A stretch of DNA of 29,294 bases from Clostridiales bacterium (lineage in GTDB: Bacteria > Bacillota > Clostridia > Christensenellales > Aristaeellaceae): NCBI GenBank assembly GCA_004554085.1, contig SFNY01000062.1, positions 1 to 29,294 of the forward strand, read 5' to 3'. Shown here piece by piece: positions 7,681-14,499 of the stretch. Numbering within the stretch: the stretch's first letter is position 1; every line of letters begins with the position of its first letter. A program made the translations under genes and the position numbers. The notes beneath the pieces were generated by a model. That model made no database searches. It was not told the DNA's origin and was given only the letters and a program-made list of their open reading frames with translations.

Positions 7681-8568
7681 TCAGTTGCTTATCATGGGGA
7701 ATTGGTGGCGGTTTCCCTGCTGAATGGTCAGCTCAGCAGGAATGTCGGCCCTTTGCAGCAGTTCGTACAATTGCTCCGCCATGGGCAGGCAATCCTCGTC
7801 CTCCGAGCCGCAGCGGATGATCACCCGGATGTTCTTCCGCAGGAGGGTCTGAATCAAATCTTCCCCGTGCGCCTCCAGCATGGGAATCCAAGGGCTCTGC
7901 AAAACCAGCGCGTCGCAGCGCGCGGGGGAGAGGGCGATTGCCCGCAGCAGCATGTCGCAGCCCGCGGAGAAGCCGCCGCAGGCGATGCGATCATAGCCCG
8001 CGCCCTGCATTTTTTCGATTGCGTCCGCTACGGGGACATAGGAGGCCATGTCATAGCTCCAGCGGTAAGTGCCGTAGCCGTCCGGCTCGGCGCTCTGGAT
8101 GGTCTCCAGCTGCCATTCGGAATCGAGCAGCGGCTGCCAGTCCTCTCTTGCGAGCTGTGCGTTCTGGGTGTTTCCGTGTACTGCGAGGAACAATTGATCG
8201 GATTTCTTCCCTCCCCAACTGAAAACCGCCTGTGATTTTGATACGGCCTCTCCATAGCGCCCGTCGGAGAGGGCCTTCAGCGCGTGGAACGCGGGGTTGT
8301 CGCTCAGAGACGCGAGGTCGTCATCCTCCAGCACCTCCGGGCGGTACCACCAGCCGTTCTCGAGGATGGCCAGTCTCAGCCAGTCCAGCGCGCGCTCAGG
8401 TTGACCATCTCCGCCCGCCAGACAGGCGAGGAAGTACAGCGCCTGGGGGCCGAAGTCATCGGGTTGCTGTTCATATTCCTCCAGCAGGAAGCGGTATGCC
8501 GCCGCATAACCCGCCTCCGCGAGGGACAGGGTTTTCTCCAGAATGTCATTCTCTCTTCTCAAATTCAA
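7681..8568 (-). CDS. Alpha/beta hydrolase with N-terminal helical region
   Basis: A protein of 295 aa. The C-terminal two thirds (from about 125) is an alpha/beta hydrolase: LFLAVHGNTQN is the oxyanion loop, CGGFSAGCDM the nucleophile elbow with Ser201, and RVIIRCGSEDEDC plus GNRHQF supply a probable acid and His288. Residues 1-115 are helical, TPR-like (AYRFLLEEYEQQPDDFGPQALYFLACLAGG), perhaps for docking. Substrate unknown; esterase or peptidase are the usual activities. The start is a TTG at 8568. This is unusual but well supported, since AGGAG lies seven bases upstream and no other start fits as well. There is no signal peptide, so it is cytoplasmic. It is followed by a strong terminator and separated by 138 nt without other visible features from the next gene. 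Confidence 0.82.
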   Translation of the reverse strand: MNLRRENDILEKTLSLAEAGYAAAYRFLLEEYEQQPDDFGPQALYFLACLAGGDGQPERALDWLRLAILENGWWYRPEVLEDDDLASLSDNPAFHALKALSDGRYGEAVSKSQAVFSWGGKKSDQLFLAVHGNTQNAQLAREDWQPLLDSEWQLETIQSAEPDGYGTYRWSYDMASYVPVADAIEKMQGAGYDRIACGGFSAGCDMLLRAIALSPARCDALVLQSPWIPMLEAHGEDLIQTLLRKNIRVIIRCGSEDEDCLPMAEQLYELLQRADIPAELTIQQGNRHQFPMISN

Positions 8569-8706
8569 TGATAATCTCCTCTTTCCAGTCGTTATGTCGT
8601 GTGTGCAGATTGCGGCAGGTGTTTTTCATAATACATCATTCCTTTCTCAATGGATTTATGAAAATGCCGAAGCACATTCATGCGGACTGAAAATTCCCAC
8701 AGATTC

Positions 8707-9198
8707 TTACATCACTTCATCGAGCTCATTTACCGTGCAGCCCTTCTTTGCATAATAATCCAGCATCTCGTCAATCTTCTTCAGATCGTAGCTGGTGATG
8801 CAGTCGGACAGCACGTGCACAATGTAGCCCGCCTTGGCCATGTTGTAGCAGGTGGACTTGACGCAGGCGGTGGCGTCGGCCCCAGCGACGTAGAATTCGG
8901 TGAGGCCTTTCGCCTGGATGAAGGCGGCGAAGTCCTCGCTGGTCAGCGCATTGCTCTTGGTCTTAACGAAGACGTTTCCGGAGGCGAGCTTCAGCTCCGG
9001 CACGAACTCCGCACCGCGCGTATCGGGTTTGAAGGTACGCGTCCCGGCGGACAGGTTGTGGTGCCGGATGTAGACGATTTCCATGCCTTCCTTGACGGCC
9101 CAGTCGATGGCCCGGTTGACCCCATCGATGATCCCCTTGTAGTTCTTCGTGATGTCATTCTGAAGGTCGATCACGACCAGCGCCCTGTTGTTCATCAT
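8707..9198 (-). CDS. Isochorismatase-family cysteine hydrolase
   Basis: A protein of 163 aa with the isochorismatase/nicotinamidase fold. The catalytic triad is visible as Asp11 (VVIDLQND), Lys79 (VFVKTKSNA) and Cys112 (VAGADATACVKST), with the cis-peptide GADAT before the Cys. The length suits single-domain family members that hydrolyse amides such as nicotinamide, or related compounds; the substrate cannot be read from sequence. The zinc-site His pattern of true nicotinamidases (DxHxxxH) is not seen, so I do not call it PncA. Two ATGs in a row (9198, 9195) share the GAGGTGG site, which overlaps the stop of the thymidine kinase gene. The 9-nt gap shows they form one operon. Confidence 0.88.
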   Translation of the reverse strand: MMNNRALVVIDLQNDITKNYKGIIDGVNRAIDWAVKEGMEIVYIRHHNLSAGTRTFKPDTRGAEFVPELKLASGNVFVKTKSNALTSEDFAAFIQAKGLTEFYVAGADATACVKSTCYNMAKAGYIVHVLSDCITSYDLKKIDEMLDYYAKKGCTVNELDEVM

Positions 9199-9207
9199 TT
9201 TTCCACC

Positions 9208-10200
9208 TCACAGCGCAAGCTCCAGCACCTGCATGTCCTTCAAATCCGCCTCGTCGAACTGCACCCCGGCGTAGCCCTCGTCCAGAAAGAAGCCCTCGCG
9301 GGTGAAGCTGTATTTAAAGCCGAAGCGCTCGTAGAAGGGCATGAGCGGCTGGGAGGTGCCCACCAGCATGCGCTTGCAGCGGGGCTGGTACAGGCGAATC
9401 AGGTGCTTGACCAGCCTGGAGGCGTAGCCCTGACCGCGCATACCGGGCGCGGTGGCGAGGTTGTACAGCTCGCACACCTGCTCGTCCACCTGGCCCACCA
9501 CCGCCACGGAGGCGGCCTGACCGTTGATCATCAGCACGTACATTTCACTCTTTTCCAGATAGCGGTCAATCATTTTCTCACTGGGATCGGCCTCCAGCAG
9601 CAGCGGCAGATAGGCCTTCTTGCCCGCAGAGATCTTGCGCACCTCCAGTGGGGCCAGCTCGCCCGTCTTCCAATGCCTGCGGCACAGCGCCACGTAGCTC
9701 TCGTTGCCGCCCAGCACGATCTGCTCGCCCTCGCGCGCCACCTTGCCGTCCACCACGCGGGCGTTGCAGGTGGCCTTGCGTCCGCACCAGCACACCGTCT
9801 TGATCTCCTCGATGGTGTCCGCCCAGGCCATCAGCCAGGTGCTGCCCTCAAAAAGCTCGCCCCGGAAATCCGCGCGCAGGCCATAGCAGATCACCGGGAT
9901 GTTCATTTCATCCACAATCTGCACCAGCTGCGCCACCTGCGCCTTCTTCAGGAACTGGGCCTCGTCCACAATGATGCAGTTGTAGGCGGAGAGATCCACA
10001 TCTTCCAGCTCCTCCATGTAGATGCAGGGCGCGCTCAGGCCGCTGCGGGAGCCGACGATGCGCTCGCCGTCGCGATTGTCCAGCCGGGGCTTCACCATCA
10101 GCGCGTTCTGACCGCGCTCGTGGTAGTTGTACTGCACCATGATGGCGTTCGCCGTCTTGGAGGAACCCATCGCGCCGTAGCGGAAGTAGAGCTTTGCCAT
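9208..10200 (-). CDS. tdk: Thymidine kinase (type II) fused to a GNAT acetyltransferase
   Basis: A protein of 330 aa, against about 190-200 for an ordinary type II thymidine kinase. Residues 1-180 are the kinase, which phosphorylates thymidine for dTMP salvage: P-loop YGAMGSSKT (8-16), catalytic Glu80 in IIVDEAQF, and a zinc site with C137, C139, C173 and H176. The first pair is CWC, one residue shorter than the usual CxxC. Residues about 186-325 are a GNAT domain of the type seen in YvbK-like proteins: LLLEADPSEKMIDRYL, then ELYNLATAPGMRGQGYASRLV (acetyl-CoA loop R255-G-Q-G258) and PFYERFGFKYSF. The frame is continuous, so the fusion is real in this assembly. The start ATG at 10200 follows AAAGGAG by ten bases; the frame runs further upstream without support. 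It is first in an operon with the isochorismatase-like gene. Confidence 0.92.
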   Translation of the reverse strand: MAKLYFRYGAMGSSKTANAIMVQYNYHERGQNALMVKPRLDNRDGERIVGSRSGLSAPCIYMEELEDVDLSAYNCIIVDEAQFLKKAQVAQLVQIVDEMNIPVICYGLRADFRGELFEGSTWLMAWADTIEEIKTVCWCGRKATCNARVVDGKVAREGEQIVLGGNESYVALCRRHWKTGELAPLEVRKISAGKKAYLPLLLEADPSEKMIDRYLEKSEMYVLMINGQAASVAVVGQVDEQVCELYNLATAPGMRGQGYASRLVKHLIRLYQPRCKRMLVGTSQPLMPFYERFGFKYSFTREGFFLDEGYAGVQFDEADLKDMQVLELAL

Positions 10201-10280
10201 GTCAAATGTACTCCTTTTGCGAAAATCTCTATCTATTTCGCTGCACGGGGGGAAACTTCCTGCCGAACGCGGCGTTAATC

Positions 10281-10309
10281 TTGCCACGGGACGCAATTTC
10301 GGGTAAAAT
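10281..10309 (+). promoter_or_regulatory. Promoter of tmcAL
   Basis: -35 TTGCCA (10281-10286), 17-nt spacer, -10 TAAAAT (10304-10309), about 24 nt before the start codon. Confidence 0.75.
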
Positions 10310-10332
10310 GGGTGCAGCAAGGGGGAATTTTC

Positions 10333-11502
10333 ATGAAAATCGCGGGCGTCATCGCCGAATACAATCCCTTTCACAATGGACACGCCCACCACCTGAACGA
10401 GACCCGGCGCAGGGGAAACTGCGAGTATATCGTGGTTTGTATGGACGGCAGCTTCACCCAGCGCGGGGAGCCGGCCTGCATGGACAAGTGGGCCCGGGCG
10501 CGGATTGCGCTGAAATGTGGGGCGGACGCGGTGTTTGAGCTGCCCGCGCTGTGGACCTTGCAGCCTGCGGACGGCTTCGCCCGGGGCGGCGTGGCGGTGC
10601 TGGGTGGCCTGGGCTGCGACCTGCTCTCCTTCGGAAGCGAGGAAACCGACATAAACTTACTGAAAACCCTTGCGGAAATGGAAGAAAATGAGCCGCCGGA
10701 GCTGCGCGCTGCGCTGCGAAGGGGTCTGGAGGAAGGTAAGTCCCACGCCCGGGCCCGGGGCGAGGCGCTGTCCATGCTGCTGGGCGTGGACGCGGAGAAA
10801 CTGAATTCGCCGAATCTGATCCTGGCGACCCAGTATTTGCGGGAAATCGGGGCGCAAAATCTGAAAATGGAAGTCCTGCCGGTGCGTCGAATCGGGAATT
10901 ATCACGATGCGACGCTGGGCGCGTTCGCTTCGGCCTCGGCCATCCGTGCAGCGATTTCTGATGGGAAAATGGAGGAAGCGCTGACCTGCGTGCCGGAGTC
11001 CGCCCGGGAGGAGCTGCGCTGCGCGGGGCAGTTGCACCCCATGGACGACCTGCTTTTGCATGCATTGCGGGGCATGTCGCCGGAGGAAATCGCGGAAATC
11101 CCCGGCGTGGGCGAGGGTCTGGAGCAGCGAATCGCGCGCTGCGCGGCAGAGGCTTCGGGCCGCGCGGAGCTGCTGGAGATGCTGAAATGCAAGCGCTACA
11201 CCCGCGCGCGGCTGAGCCGCATCTGCGCCTGCGCGCTGCTGAAGATGACGAAATCCATGGTGGAAAGCCATGCATTGCCCGGATATGCCCGGCTCATCGG
11301 CATGCGTCAGGACGCGCGACCGCTGCTGCGGGAGCTGAAGGCACGATCGAGCCTGCCCATCGTCTCCGACGCGACGCAGCTGCGGGGCGATCCCGTATTT
11401 GCGCTGGAATGCCGCGCCACCGACCTTCGGGCGCTGCTGTGCGACGAACCCGCCGAGAGATGCGCGGGGCAGGAGTTCACCCGGAAGTTCGTGCGGATTT
11501 AG
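10333..11502 (+). CDS. tmcAL: tRNA(Met) cytidine acetate ligase (YlbM family)
   Basis: TmcAL forms acetyl-AMP from acetate and ATP and acetylates C34 of elongator tRNA(Met), so that AUG is read accurately. The 389-aa protein starts MKIAGVIAEYNPFHNGHAHHL, the nucleotidyltransferase signature with HNGH at 14-17. Further conserved pieces are VVCMDGSFTQRGEPA, DKWARARIALKCGADAVFELP, LSFGSE, NLILATQYLREI and RRIGNYHD, followed by SASAIR. The C-terminal half is the helical tRNA-binding region (CKRYTRARLSRI). Length and motifs fit the family throughout. The frame opens at 10312, but the ATG at 10333 is chosen because AAGGGGG lies eight bases before it. It is a single gene ending at a strong hairpin terminator. 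Confidence 0.95.
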   Translation: MKIAGVIAEYNPFHNGHAHHLNETRRRGNCEYIVVCMDGSFTQRGEPACMDKWARARIALKCGADAVFELPALWTLQPADGFARGGVAVLGGLGCDLLSFGSEETDINLLKTLAEMEENEPPELRAALRRGLEEGKSHARARGEALSMLLGVDAEKLNSPNLILATQYLREIGAQNLKMEVLPVRRIGNYHDATLGAFASASAIRAAISDGKMEEALTCVPESAREELRCAGQLHPMDDLLLHALRGMSPEEIAEIPGVGEGLEQRIARCAAEASGRAELLEMLKCKRYTRARLSRICACALLKMTKSMVESHALPGYARLIGMRQDARPLLRELKARSSLPIVSDATQLRGDPVFALECRATDLRALLCDEPAERCAGQEFTRKFVRI

Positions 11503-11588
11503 GCGCTTTTCATCGTGATATGAAGCGGGTATCTACCCTGCAAAGCGTGGGATTTCCCGCAGAAATTTTGGAGAAATGGGACAGAAAT

Positions 11589-11626
11589 ATCCCGGCCGTT
11601 GCGAGAAAAACGGTCGGGATTTCTTT
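11589..11626 (+). terminator. Intrinsic terminator after tmcAL
   Basis: A 12-bp stem ATCCCGGCCGTT / AACGGTCGGGAT (11589-11600 / 11609-11620, one G-T pair) is followed by TTCTTT. Confidence 0.85.
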
Positions 11627-11656
11627 AAGACGGGGATTGTGCGGATTTCCCCGCCC

Positions 11657-12166
11657 TCACTTCCGCTTCACGCGCTGGGTGAGGGCGGCCTTCAGTTCAT
11701 CATCAGCCTGGATCAGCGCCATGCGCGTGCCGGCGGAGTTCTTGTACACCAGCGCGGTGCGCTCAAGCTTGCAGGAGGGATGGGTGGCCCTGGTGCAGCG
11801 GAGCTTGCCGTAGCGCTTCTGCGCATCCTCGGGCGCGCCCACAAACAGCAGCTGGCTCAGGTAGACGTCCTCGATGTGGCGCTCGCGCTTGCCATAGAAG
11901 CGGCTCATGCGCAGCAGATCCTCGGTCAGCGTGTAGCTGATGCGGGCGATGTACACCCGCAGCACCTGCAGGGCGATGAAGCCGCCGATGACCCAGAAGG
12001 CGATGAGTCCGGCGAGGCCGCCCGCGCGCTCGGAGATGCGGGAGAACCACGCGCCGAACAGGTCGATGGCGAGGTAGTTGACCAGGAACAGAATCGCCAT
12101 CAGGCAGACGATCAGCAGGACGCCCTGCAGGGGATTGAGCTTCTTGTGTCCGATGCTTTGCTTCAT
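11657..12166 (-). CDS. Two-helix membrane protein with PH-like C-terminal domain
   Basis: A protein of 169 aa I cannot name. Two transmembrane helices are clear: PLQGVLLIVCLMAILFLVNYLAI (12-34) and LAGLIAFWVIGGFIALQVLRVYI (51-73). The remaining 95 residues are cytoplasmic and basic, with beta-strand-like segments (ARISYTLTEDLLRMSRFYGKRER, VYLSQLLFVG, ERTALVYKNS, RMALIQADDELKAAL). This layout of two helices followed by a short strand-rich domain is that of bacterial PH-like membrane proteins, but that is a resemblance only. Its ATG overlaps the TAA of the preceding gene (TAATG), so the two are translationally coupled and probably work together. Confidence 0.78.
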   Translation of the reverse strand: MKQSIGHKKLNPLQGVLLIVCLMAILFLVNYLAIDLFGAWFSRISERAGGLAGLIAFWVIGGFIALQVLRVYIARISYTLTEDLLRMSRFYGKRERHIEDVYLSQLLFVGAPEDAQKRYGKLRCTRATHPSCKLERTALVYKNSAGTRMALIQADDELKAALTQRVKRK

Positions 12167-12765
12167 TATCCGTTCACTCCTGACGTAAGATTTTGCAGGG
12201 CTGCCTTTGCGGCGGCGGGATTGTCCGCGCCCGCAGAGACGAAGAGGCAGACCTCCCCCTCCGCATCCGAAAAGACCGCGCCCGCATCCAGCCGGACTGC
12301 GCAGGCTTCGCCCGTCTCCGGGTCGGTCAGCAGCTCTGCGCCGGAAAGTCCGCTTTCATCCAGCGCCGCGCAGTAGCCCCGCGCCGCCATGACCTCGCAG
12401 CTCGCCGCGTCGGCAATGTAGAGATCCGCGCCGCCGGAGACGAAGCGCGTGGTCAGCAGGATGTTGGAGCCCGCGTCCTGTTCGCCCAGATATTGCAGCG
12501 GCTCGATTTCCACCGCCCGCACCTCCGGCTCCGCAGCCTGGGCGGCGGTCAGAAGCCGGGCCTCCAGCCGCTCCAGCTCTGCCTCCGGCGCGTCCACATT
12601 CACCAGCATCACGCGCAGCAGCGCGCGCTCCGGCGTGCGGGGGCGTGTGACGGTGAAGATCAGGTTGTTCAGAAAGCACAGGAGCACGATTCCGGCGAGG
12701 TAGAAATACCAGCGCCTGCGCAGGTGCTCCCGGATTCTGCGCGGGCTGAGTTGAACCTCGGGCAT
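12166..12765 (-). CDS. Single-helix membrane-anchored protein of unknown function
   Basis: A protein of 199 aa. A basic N-terminus (RRIREHLRRRWYF) precedes one transmembrane helix (YFYLAGIVLLCFLNNLIFTVT, 20-40). The remainder would be outside: RVMLVNVDAPEAELERLEARLL, NILLTTRFVSGGADLYIADAASCEVMAARGYCAALDES and a short C-terminal strand region. The GGADLYIADAASCEVMAARG part has the look of one lobe of a periplasmic binding fold, but no family is recognised. The start ATG at 12765 follows GGAGG by six bases. It is first in a two-gene unit with the PH-like membrane protein (one-base overlap). Confidence 0.78.
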   Translation of the reverse strand: MPEVQLSPRRIREHLRRRWYFYLAGIVLLCFLNNLIFTVTRPRTPERALLRVMLVNVDAPEAELERLEARLLTAAQAAEPEVRAVEIEPLQYLGEQDAGSNILLTTRFVSGGADLYIADAASCEVMAARGYCAALDESGLSGAELLTDPETGEACAVRLDAGAVFSDAEGEVCLFVSAGADNPAAAKAALQNLTSGVNG

Positions 12766-12794
12766 GGCGCGCCTCCGTGGAAGGGTTTTCTATC

Positions 12795-12823
12795 ATTATA
12801 GACCGAAATTGCGGCGAAGGCAA
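12795..12823 (-). promoter_or_regulatory. Promoter of the coupled membrane-protein pair
   Basis: Minus strand: -35 TTGCCT (12818-12823), 17-nt spacer, -10 TATAAT (12795-12800), 29 nt before the start codon. Confidence 0.8.
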
Positions 12824-12840
12824 GGCGTGAAGATAAGTTC

Positions 12841-13078
12841 TTTGCGCTTGACAGCGCGAGCAATGCGTTGAAAAACTACCGTTTTTCAACGCGAAGGGCC
12901 GGTTGCCTAAAATTCTGCGGAATTTCCGGGCGACAACCGGAACGGGAATGCATTTTTCTCCATGAATGCAAGCATTCATTCCCGAAAAATGCCGGAAGTG
13001 ACGTACACGCCGTCACTTCCGATTTTACAGGCTGTCCTGCGATACTTTGTCAACGGTCTGTTTGCGCTTGACAGCGCG
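12841..13078. repeat. Hairpin-rich island between 18-nt direct repeats
   Basis: The 18-mer TTTGCGCTTGACAGCGCG occurs at 12841-12858 and again at 13061-13078. Between the copies lie several inverted repeats. GCGTTGAAAAAC / GTTTTTCAACGC (12 bp, about 12863-12890) and CGGAAGTGACG / CGTCACTTCCG (11 bp, about 12991-13020) are perfect. CCGGTTG / CAACCGG lies near 12900-12941, with an inner AAATTC / GAATTT-like pairing, and a nested ATGAATGC / GCATTCAT element near 12960-12980. No coding frame fits. The right copy of the direct repeat contains the -35 box of the yhaM promoter; the left copy has no -10 at the proper distance. It may be a small mobile element remnant or a structured RNA. Confidence 0.7.
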
Positions 13079-13096
13079 GGGTTTGCGGTTTATCAT
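13068..13096 (+). promoter_or_regulatory. Promoter of the YhaM-type nuclease gene
   Basis: -35 TTGACA (13068-13073, perfect), 17-nt spacer, -10 TATCAT (13091-13096). Confidence 0.85.
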
Positions 13097-13150
13097 GTAT
13101 GGAGGATTTTTCGGGCCGGGCAAACCGGCCCCGAACGAGGAGGATACGAG

Positions 13151-14116
13151 ATGAAACAGCAGCCTCAGCTTGCGGCCATGATCAAGGGACAGGTGTTCGA
13201 CGGCTTTCTGCTGACCCGCAGCGCGGCGCAGAAGACCAGCTCCAACGGCAGCAAGTATCTGGATATGACGCTGTGCGATATTTCCACGGAAGTGAACGCG
13301 AAGATGTGGGACGGCCTGACCCCGCCGCCTGCGGTGGCCACGGTGCTGCGGGTGCGCGGCATGATGCTGGAGTACAACGGCCGACCCCAGCTGCGCGTGG
13401 ACAAGATGCGTCCGGCCACCGAGGCGGACGATTACGACATGCAGCAGCTGGCTCCCTGCGCGCCGGATTCCCCGGAGCAGATGCGCGGCGAGATCGACGC
13501 GCGCATCGCGCAGATGGCGGATCCCCAGCTTCAGGCACTGGTGCAGCGACGGCTGGAGGCCTGCGGCGAGAAGCTGCGCTACTATCCGGCGGCGTCCAAG
13601 CTGCACCACGCCGAGCGCAGCGGCCTTTTGCACCACACCAGCACCATGCTGCGCATGGCGGCGCACGTCTGCGAGGTCTATCCCCAGCTGGACGCGGATC
13701 TGCTGGCGGCGGGCGTGATCCTGCACGATCTGTGCAAGATCGACGAGATGGCCTCCGACGAGATCGGCATGGTGTCCGACTACACCGCCGAGGGCCTGCT
13801 GATCGGCCATCTGGTGGCGGGCGTGGCGGAGATCGACCGTCTGGGCAAGGAGCTGGGCGTAAAGCAGGAGCTGCTGATGATGGTGGAGCACATGATCCTC
13901 TCCCACCACGACCTGCCGGAGTACGGCAGCCCCAAGCCGCCGATGTTCCCGGAGGCCGAGGTGCTGCACGTGCTGGATCTGCTGGACGCGCGCATGTTCG
14001 AGATGACCCGCGCCCTGAAGAACGCCCAGCCCGGCGGCTTCACCGAGCGCATCTGGTCGCTGGAGCGCAGGCTGTACCGCCGGAAGGAGGTTCCTGCGAG
14101 GGAGAATCAGGAATAA
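13151..14116 (+). CDS. yhaM: YhaM-type 3'-5' exoribonuclease (OB fold + HD domain)
   Basis: A protein of 321 aa, matching the usual length of YhaM, a 3'-5' exonuclease that trims RNA ends (and can act on DNA). Residues about 10-90 form the OB-fold nucleic-acid domain (GQVFDGFLLTRSAAQKTSSNGSKYLDMTLCD, then VLRVRGMMLEYNGRPQLRV). The HD domain occupies 150-290: SGLLHHTSTM (H161/H162), GVILHDLCKIDEM (H192-D193), IGHLVAG (H220), MILSHHDLPEYG (H252-H253-D254) and LDLLDARM. These are the metal ligands. The start ATG at 13151 has GAGGAGG eight bases before it; the open frame further upstream lies in the hairpin island and is rejected. It is a single gene with its own TTGACA promoter. Confidence 0.93.
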   Translation: MKQQPQLAAMIKGQVFDGFLLTRSAAQKTSSNGSKYLDMTLCDISTEVNAKMWDGLTPPPAVATVLRVRGMMLEYNGRPQLRVDKMRPATEADDYDMQQLAPCAPDSPEQMRGEIDARIAQMADPQLQALVQRRLEACGEKLRYYPAASKLHHAERSGLLHHTSTMLRMAAHVCEVYPQLDADLLAAGVILHDLCKIDEMASDEIGMVSDYTAEGLLIGHLVAGVAEIDRLGKELGVKQELLMMVEHMILSHHDLPEYGSPKPPMFPEAEVLHVLDLLDARMFEMTRALKNAQPGGFTERIWSLERRLYRRKEVPARENQE

Positions 14117-14122
14117 AAGAAT

Positions 14123-14152
14123 GCGGCGGGATGAGGGCATCCCGCCCTACGG
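14123..14152. repeat. Palindromic repeat, copy 1
   Basis: GCGGCGGGATGAGGGCATCC followed by CGCCCTACGG. The inner stem GGCGGGAT / ATCCCGCC closes over GAGGGC. The 30-nt unit recurs at 14265-14294 with two differences that keep the pairing. Confidence 0.85.
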
Positions 14153-14169
14153 TTACGCGACAGGGTATG

Positions 14170-14225
14170 ACAATCCCTCCGGCACGGCTGCGCCGCGCCA
14201 CCTCCCTTTACACAAGGGAGGCTGG
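14170..14225. repeat. Dispersed intergenic repeat, copy 1
   Basis: It begins ACAATCCCTCCGGCACGGC and ends with the hairpin CTCCCTTTACACAAGGGAG. The same layout, with the same 10-nt start and the same 19-nt end but a diverged middle, occurs at 19255-19305. Similar elements are common between genes in gut Clostridia, as far as I recall. Confidence 0.8.
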
Positions 14226-14264
14226 GGGCGAATGCCTGTTTTGCACAAGAAAAGCGGAGGAAAG

Positions 14265-14294
14265 GCGGCGGGGTGAGGGCACCCCGCCCTACGG
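14265..14294. repeat. Palindromic repeat, copy 2
   Basis: Same 30-nt unit as 14123-14152, but the A-T pair of the stem is changed to G-C (GGGGTGAGGGCACCCC). The paired change preserves the hairpin. Confidence 0.85.
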
Positions 14295-14337
14295 CACAGA
14301 GCGAATCCGGGCAGTATTTTCAGAACCAAATGTGAGA

Positions 14338-14367
14338 AATCCAGTTCATTCTTGCCGGACTGGATTT
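14338..14367. repeat. Inverted repeat, 9 bp
   Basis: AAATCCAGT (14338-14346) pairs with ACTGGATTT (14359-14367) across 12 nt. There is no T run on either side, so its role is unknown. Confidence 0.5.
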
Positions 14368-14404
14368 CGGGGGTGCGCAGAAATACCGCAAGGAAGGAAA
14401 CGCA

Positions 14405-14441
14405 GAACCTCTGCCCCTTGAACAAGTGGGGGCAGAGGTTC
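14405..14441. terminator. Strong hairpin downstream of the PepF-like gene
   Basis: GAACCTCTGCCCC (14405-14417) pairs perfectly over 13 bp with GGGGCAGAGGTTC (14429-14441). It lies about 60 nt beyond the stop of the minus-strand peptidase gene and may end its transcript. The following bases are only moderately T-rich (TGCGTTTCC), so the terminator call is tentative. Confidence 0.55.
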
Positions 14442-14499
14442 GTGATCTTGACCGCGAAGCGATGTGGCTGCGGCGCCTCGCCGCCCATTCTTTATGGAT

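Noticed and set aside
8707..9198. Nicotinamidase PncA
   Set aside because: The Asp-Lys-Cys triad fits the wider isochorismatase fold, but the zinc-binding DxHxxxH pattern of nicotinamidases is not seen.
12962..13150. Extended N-terminus of the YhaM-type protein
   Set aside because: The frame is open to 12962 but runs through the hairpin island and the promoter, and the strong ribosome site sits at the ATG 13151.
14117..14499. CRISPR array or tRNA genes in the repeat-rich gap
   Set aside because: The repeats are palindromic and unevenly spaced, with no regular spacers, and no cloverleaf or T-arm sequence was found.
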